Assembly (NCBI RefSeq): GCF_042854845.1
Contig: NZ_AP031498.1
Coordinates: forward strand, 3,286,001 to 3,350,000
Reading direction: 5' to 3'
Source: Maricurvus nonylphenolicus
Lineage (GTDB): Bacteria > Pseudomonadota > Gammaproteobacteria > Pseudomonadales > Cellvibrionaceae
DNA: 64,000 nt
Of this stretch, positions 59,360-64,000 are shown one piece after another. A model generated the notes under the pieces. That model ran no database searches, was not told where the DNA came from, and worked only from the letters and a program-made list of their open reading frames with translations. Each line of letters opens with the position of its first letter. Positions within the stretch are counted from its first letter, which is position 1. Made by a program: the position numbers and the translations under genes.

Positions 59360-60403
59360 TCAACTAACTTTACGGCTACTTGTTAGAAAGAGCTGCCGGT
59401 ACTTACCAGGCCCAATACCTGTCCACTGTTTAAAGGCACGTAAAAAGCTACTGAGATCACTATATCCCAACCAGTTTGAGATTTCGTTGATGGAATTATT
59501 CTCGGCAGCCAGGTACTCAATCGCCATTTTCTCGCGAGTTTTTTCTAACAGGCTGGCGTAAGATAACTCATTTGCTTTTAGGCGACGCTGAAAGGTTCTC
59601 AGGTTCATACCCAGAGCACTGGCCACTTGCGCACAACTCACATCGCCGATCGGTAAACGTCGCCGTAAAATAAATTCCACTTGTTCGCCAAGGCTGGCCC
59701 CGGACGTACGGTTTAGCGTTCGTTCCGCGGTACTCAATCGATGAAAGGAAGGTTCCGCAAACTTGGTAACTCTATGTTCCAACCAGGTTTGGGAAATTAA
59801 AAAACAGGTTTGCTTCTGACCAAATTGCACCGGAATATCGTACAAAGCGCGATACTCTTGTTCGCTTTCGACAGGACAATGGTGATTCAAATGAAGACCG
59901 GCAAAGCCTTCACCGCCCAGGCATTGGGCGTAACGATATAAAAACATCATCCGTGCATCCACAATCTGCCGACTGACCAGATCGGGAGCCAGTGGTTCGA
60001 ATACCAGCTTGTAGGTGACGCCATCCATTGCTTTGGGGCAAACAGGCTCCAGACGCATTTGTCCCATTTCCGAGAACACAGGTAAATAGCGTATCAGTAT
60101 CTCCAATGCTTCCTGGACGTTGCGCCCCACGTACATCAGTTCCTCAAACCCTTCCATCTTGGTGAGCTCTATCTGCCGGGCAACCTTAATGGCGAAAATC
60201 GGGTCAGCAATGCACTTTTCCGTATCCCGGGCGATTTGCAAAAACAGGGGCAAGGGAAGACGCTTGGTCCGGTCTATTAGGTATTCCACACCTAAATTGT
60301 ACTTTTGACCTATGACTTCATAGTCAACGGGAAATCCCAGTTTGAGGGCTGTTCGCAGGTACTGAAAGGCGGTCGCCATAGAAATTTCAGCGTATTCATC
60401 CAT
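59360..60403 (-). CDS. AraC-family transcriptional regulator
   Basis: 347 residues. The C-terminal AraC DNA-binding domain (about 240-335) has two helix-turn-helix segments: CAQVASALGMNLRTFQRRLK and SINEISNWLGYSDLSSFLRA with FKQWTGIGPGKYRQ. The N-terminal part resembles the AraC 'arabinose_bd-like' effector domain (Pfam family seen in OruR/ArgR-type members). It lies between the GMC operon and the redoxin/Cu-monooxygenase operon, both on the same strand, and may control either. Confidence 0.9.
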   Translation of the reverse strand: MDEYAEISMATAFQYLRTALKLGFPVDYEVIGQKYNLGVEYLIDRTKRLPLPLFLQIARDTEKCIADPIFAIKVARQIELTKMEGFEELMYVGRNVQEALEILIRYLPVFSEMGQMRLEPVCPKAMDGVTYKLVFEPLAPDLVSRQIVDARMMFLYRYAQCLGGEGFAGLHLNHHCPVESEQEYRALYDIPVQFGQKQTCFLISQTWLEHRVTKFAEPSFHRLSTAERTLNRTSGASLGEQVEFILRRRLPIGDVSCAQVASALGMNLRTFQRRLKANELSYASLLEKTREKMAIEYLAAENNSINEISNWLGYSDLSSFLRAFKQWTGIGPGKYRQLFLTSSRKVS

Positions 60404-60547
60404 AACTTATATCGCTCCAGCTTCGAGTGATATTCCTGGGTAATTATTATTTTTCTTCGAATACAATCTGGCATTAATAAATGCCGAAAAATTACCCTAG
60501 CAGCTAAATACGATTTTCAATATAGCATTTTGCGACAAATACTATGG

Positions 60548-61144
60548 CTATTTTTCAGGCCAGCTTTTATAAACACAGCCTACCGGCTCAGTTTTTTCTA
60601 CTTCAGGCAGAGCTCCCTCCTTTACCGCCAAGATGGCATTCAGTAAATCATGCTGATCAAAGGTGTTACGCAAGCGCCCAATCGACGCAAAGCGGTTATC
60701 TATGCGTCCGCGATAAACCAACTCCCCTTGTTTATTAAATACAAAAGCTTCTGGCTTTACGCCTGAACGCAATTTATCGGCAATGGCGGTTTGACTATCC
60801 AGCAGCAAAGGGAAATCCACGTCGTATTCACGCTGATAATTCAGGATGCTGTCCCTGGTGGACCAGTCATCGGAGAAAACACCGTAAAAGTCGATGTCAT
60901 GTTGGCTGGCAATATCTGCCAGCTCTTTAAGACGCGGTGTCATACGACGGGAGATAGGGCAATCAGACGCCATAATCACATACACACTGTGCTTATTGCC
61001 TATGGCATCGGCAAACTGATGGGGGTTGCCTGCCATATCAACGGCGCTTAAACCCACCAACAGAGATTCGATTTTGTCGGCATAGGCCGACGGGATCAAG
61101 GCCAATACCATTAAGCTCAGTTTCAGATACATACTTAAGCTCAT
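60548..61144 (-). CDS. secreted redoxin-like protein
   Basis: 198 residues with a signal peptide (about 1-22). The thioredoxin-like redoxin domain has VIMASDCPISRRMTPRLKEL, where a single Cys-Pro is in the place of the peroxiredoxin/TlpA active site, and DFPLLLDSQTAIADKLRSGV, EAFVFNKQGELVYRGRIDNR. A C-terminal Cys (EPVGCVY) may be a partner cysteine. It follows a large protein whose N-terminus carries a paralogous redoxin domain by 6 bases. Probably periplasmic electron-transfer or thiol function. Confidence 0.8.
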   Translation of the reverse strand: MSLSMYLKLSLMVLALIPSAYADKIESLLVGLSAVDMAGNPHQFADAIGNKHSVYVIMASDCPISRRMTPRLKELADIASQHDIDFYGVFSDDWSTRDSILNYQREYDVDFPLLLDSQTAIADKLRSGVKPEAFVFNKQGELVYRGRIDNRFASIGRLRNTFDQHDLLNAILAVKEGALPEVEKTEPVGCVYKSWPEK

Positions 61145-61150
61145 GAAAAA

Positions 61151-63571
61151 TTACCTCTTTTTCGCTAACCCCAAGCGTTCAATCAACAACTGCTCTTGTG
61201 GGTGGAACGCAATGCCCTGTTGCCAGATACGCTTAGCCTTATCGTGTTTGCCCATGCGCTTATAGAGATCACCCAGCTCCTGATAGGTTTTGGCGTACAG
61301 AGGCTTTTGGCTCTCCTGTTTTTCCTGTTGCTTGATCAGTTGGAGGAAATGTCTTTCTGCCACGCGGCGATAGTCTTTATCCTCTTCTGCACCATAACCT
61401 ACTGCCAAACCGAAGCGGGCATCCCACAACGTACTGTCAATGGCCAGGGCTTTTTCGTAATGGGTAACGGCTCTTGTGGCATAGGTATATTGAGCGACCA
61501 TGGATTCTGTGAAGGTCGAGGCAATACCCATTAGAGAACCGTACACCATATGCAAGCGTGCATCGTCGGGATTCTTTTTCAGCATTTTCTTTAACAGATC
61601 TGTTGCGTCATCCATCTTATCCTCATCGGCCAGAATAATGCGGTGCAGTGATTCGCCCTCTTCTTCCCAACTGCTTTTGAATTTCAGCTGCTCGATAATG
61701 TCCTCAAGAGACAGATCACCGGTAACCAGTTTGGGATCGGACGGACGGGTCCAGGATTCCTGAGACGCAGCCTGTAACAAACGCGCATCGCGATCACTGT
61801 TGGCAATCACCGAGATATAAAGTTCACCCATTTCCTGATCGGTACCCCAGCCCCAGGTTGCACGTACCGGCGGGTTATAAGGGTTATATGGATTGTCCGA
61901 CGAGTTATCGTAGGAGGTAATGGTATCGATACGCGTGCCTTTGGGCAGGAACAGCGGCTCGCGGTAATAGTAGTTACCCTGCCAACGGAAATCCCAGGTG
62001 ACATCCAGCAACTGAATCACTTCACCATTTGGCAAGGTGGCTTTGACATCGGCATGGGTGCCCAAGTAATGCATATGCGGGCCGATATCGACAATCTGCA
62101 TATCCGCTGGCAACTCCATCCAGAAGTGGCGTTTGTAGTCTTTGGCACCGGCCGGAATATCCACCTGATTGGTGCCTACAAATAACGAGGTCAGGGATTT
62201 TTTAATCGGCTTTTTGGCCAGATAAATTCCGAAGCGACTTTGGTCTGTGGCTTTTTTTCCGGTTGGGTGATAGTGAATTTCAAATACAAAGTCTGCTCCC
62301 CCCGGTAACTTAACACCAATGCCATCGGGGTATTTCACCGGATTACCGCCAGGAGCCCAGGCACCTAAACCTGCGGCACTGTTATCTTTATCCCAGTAGG
62401 AAAAGAAACCACCGGTACCGAATACCGAAAACCCTGGCTCTGGATCCTGCTCATCCTGTTTGCGGGCTTTTTTGCCGTAATCGACAAAGAAGTTGGTGTG
62501 GTGAACCACCGAGGCATCGCCTGGAATAAAATCAATGGCAGCAATTTCCAGGTCATCAGGAATAGCATCTTTCACCACGAAATAGCGATAAATATCCGGA
62601 CCAGATGCAGGCACATTAAAGGCCTCCGGCATGGTAATCACAATATCCGGCTCGCCTAACTTCCATTCCGAAGTATCGATTTTCGCGGGCGGATTTAATG
62701 CGGCTTTATCGCCTTCTTTGGCGCCTTGCTTCGCCCACTTATCAAGCATGGTAATCTGATGCTCGCTAAGAATACGTTCATTCAGGTAATGACCCGAACC
62801 CGGTTTGGCTTTCCAAGGTGGCATAACGCGCTCTTTGGTCACATAGGCAATGACCGGCGCCAAATGGCGGGTTTGCGAATAGTCCAGCAACGGGAAAGGC
62901 CCTACGCCGTTTGGACGGTGACACTCCGAGCAGTTGGCATTGAGCAGATTGGCAATGTGACGATTGTAGGTAACCTGCTGCGGAACAATCTCTGGCGTGA
63001 ACTGGCACGCCTGCTTGTCGGTTACCGTCTTTAGCGCAACGGCTTTACCCGACGTCACTCCCTTACTTAATACGCGTTTAAATTCCTTAGCGAGTACAGG
63101 GCCGCGATAAACCGGACGATCGTATTTATCGATCATCAATGTTTCCAGTGCAGATGTGGGTTTGATTTTAGCGGCCAGGTTGCGATCAGCATCCAGAATC
63201 AACGGGAAGTTCAACCCGTATTTTGCCTGCAGCGCTTTGGCGTCTTGCCACGTAGTCTGAGAACCAGGAATGACACCGTATATAACAGCTCCGTCAGCTT
63301 TGGCCTGCTCTCCCACTCGGTTTAGCTGCTGCAATTGATCAGCGCTGATCTCACACTCTGGCACAAGAAAGGTAAATGCTGCCGGCTTAAGCTGGGTGCC
63401 ATCCATCCCCAACTGCAACAGATTGCCATCCATATCCACAACCCGGGTACCCACCAAGGACACCGCAGCCTGGGGGCTGGCGTAGGTAACGGCCGACACT
63501 AACAGCAGTGTTAGCAGGCAAAGCCGTTCTGGACATAAGGGTGGAAAGACTTTTTGAATGAAACGCGGCAT
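61151..63571 (-). CDS. redoxin-haem-copper monooxygenase-like-TPR fusion protein
   Basis: 806 residues. In order: signal peptide (about 1-31); redoxin-like domain (about 35-170) with only one Cys (VPECEIS); a class I cytochrome c segment with haem site CSECH (214-218); a copper type II ascorbate-dependent monooxygenase-like part with HH (357-358), HYH (433-435) and HMH (499-501), which resemble the copper ligands of peptidylglycine hydroxylase; and C-terminal TPR-like repeats (about 640-800). A role in periplasmic copper- and haem-dependent oxidation is inferred. ATG 63571 follows GAGAGG; the open frame runs 41 codons further upstream without a signal peptide. Confidence 0.8.
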   Translation of the reverse strand: MPRFIQKVFPPLCPERLCLLTLLLVSAVTYASPQAAVSLVGTRVVDMDGNLLQLGMDGTQLKPAAFTFLVPECEISADQLQQLNRVGEQAKADGAVIYGVIPGSQTTWQDAKALQAKYGLNFPLILDADRNLAAKIKPTSALETLMIDKYDRPVYRGPVLAKEFKRVLSKGVTSGKAVALKTVTDKQACQFTPEIVPQQVTYNRHIANLLNANCSECHRPNGVGPFPLLDYSQTRHLAPVIAYVTKERVMPPWKAKPGSGHYLNERILSEHQITMLDKWAKQGAKEGDKAALNPPAKIDTSEWKLGEPDIVITMPEAFNVPASGPDIYRYFVVKDAIPDDLEIAAIDFIPGDASVVHHTNFFVDYGKKARKQDEQDPEPGFSVFGTGGFFSYWDKDNSAAGLGAWAPGGNPVKYPDGIGVKLPGGADFVFEIHYHPTGKKATDQSRFGIYLAKKPIKKSLTSLFVGTNQVDIPAGAKDYKRHFWMELPADMQIVDIGPHMHYLGTHADVKATLPNGEVIQLLDVTWDFRWQGNYYYREPLFLPKGTRIDTITSYDNSSDNPYNPYNPPVRATWGWGTDQEMGELYISVIANSDRDARLLQAASQESWTRPSDPKLVTGDLSLEDIIEQLKFKSSWEEEGESLHRIILADEDKMDDATDLLKKMLKKNPDDARLHMVYGSLMGIASTFTESMVAQYTYATRAVTHYEKALAIDSTLWDARFGLAVGYGAEEDKDYRRVAERHFLQLIKQQEKQESQKPLYAKTYQELGDLYKRMGKHDKAKRIWQQGIAFHPQEQLLIERLGLAKKR

Positions 63572-64000
63572 TAGATTACCTCTCCCCTGCCGGGGTAAAA
63601 CCAAAGATAACAAGTAAATTATCAATTTTGACAACCCACCCATTAGGGCATAAACAGGCGCTGATTTGCCACAAAAATTAATCACTTTGAACAAACCTAC
63701 AACAAACCCTCGCTACCTTATGGACACCACACAAGGTAAGCGAATATCACCAGTAACGCGTCGAAAAGAGGCAAGCCCTGCCGGCGGCAACAAAACCTTC
63801 ATCACAGTGTCGCAATAAGTTCACTGAAGCATGGATTTGAAATCTGTACCTTGCCCGCAAACCACGGTAAACTCCCGCCACATAAGGACTTTTCGGTTTT
63901 GACCACAGAAAAATCAACCGAAATTGGTGAAAATATAGGCTAAATGCTAAAGCGACCACCAAGTCAGTGAATAAGTCCCCAATAAGCCGCTCTGTCGGGC
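63572..64000. other. non-coding right edge of the window
   Basis: No supported gene. A minus-strand frame of 71 codons (63747-63962) lacks a ribosome-binding site and family resemblance. The region probably holds the promoter of the redoxin/copper-monooxygenase operon; an imperfect CGCTACCTT...AAGGTAAGCG dyad lies at about 63711-63742. Confidence 0.45.

Noticed and set aside
63747..63962. 71-codon minus-strand frame near the right edge
   Set aside because: No ribosome-binding site, no recognisable motif, and it covers the likely promoter of the downstream operon.
1..64000. CRISPR array
   Set aside because: No regularly spaced direct repeats with unique spacers are visible; the only tandem repeat (19047-19092) has no spacers.

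Overview
The window reads as chromosome of a Gram-negative gammaproteobacterium. The evidence is TonB-dependent outer-membrane receptors, a queA-tgt-secD-secF block, a Pil-Chp type IV-pilus chemosensory operon, monomeric NADP-isocitrate dehydrogenase, SixA and the DUF4389/DUF4892 families. Gene content (two TonB receptors, sterol-desaturase and GMC oxidoreductase genes, several TetR/LysR/AraC regulators) would suit a marine, lipid- or steroid-using member of the Cellvibrionales/Spongiibacteraceae, but that placement is a guess without a search.

Layout. 1-7.9 kb: the last codons of an ABC transporter; an operon of a VWA lipoprotein, an ECF sigma factor and a probable membrane anti-sigma factor; an orphan periplasmic binding protein; a GST-like protein; and icd. 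7.9-8.95 kb: about 1.1 kb without genes, rich in nested inverted repeats. 8.95-25.2 kb: an accessory metabolic and transport region with an SBF transporter, two TonB receptors, a class II aldolase with a divergent LysR regulator, a MATE pump, a second binding protein, an FMN reductase/sterol desaturase pair, a GyrI-like envelope protein, two TetR regulators and an MFS carrier. Short palindromes shared between these promoters suggest a local regulon. 25.3-32.6 kb: housekeeping and signalling genes (diguanylate cyclase, DUF4892/OmpA-like protein, hydrolase, sixA, DUF4389, gpsA, and htpG with a clear heat-shock promoter).

32.7-40.6 kb: a compact Pil-Chp operon, read right to left: PilG-like, PilH, PilI, PilJ, a short ChpA hybrid kinase and two CheW-like proteins, with no CheR or CheB partner. 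Divergent from it (41.06-43.58 kb) is a two-gene unit pairing a stand-alone MHYT membrane sensor with a HypX-type protein, the family that makes CO for NiFe-hydrogenase maturation. No hydrogenase gene is present here. A gas-making enzyme beside a predicted gas sensor is the most interesting arrangement in the window.

43.6-52.2 kb: tandem thioesterases, a DUF2141 protein, a coiled-coil lipoprotein pair, secF, secD, tgt and queA; yajC is missing from its usual place. At 52.45 kb lies tRNA-Leu(CAA) with promoter and terminator. It is followed by a visibly AT-richer, gene-poor stretch (52.6-56.5 kb) carrying an ankyrin protein and an AHH-nuclease toxin/Imm11-like immunity pair, a typical tRNA-linked accessory insertion. 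56.5-63.6 kb: a GMC oxidoreductase with its Tat-exported small subunit, an AraC regulator, and a redoxin gene downstream of a large redoxin/haem/copper-monooxygenase/TPR fusion protein.
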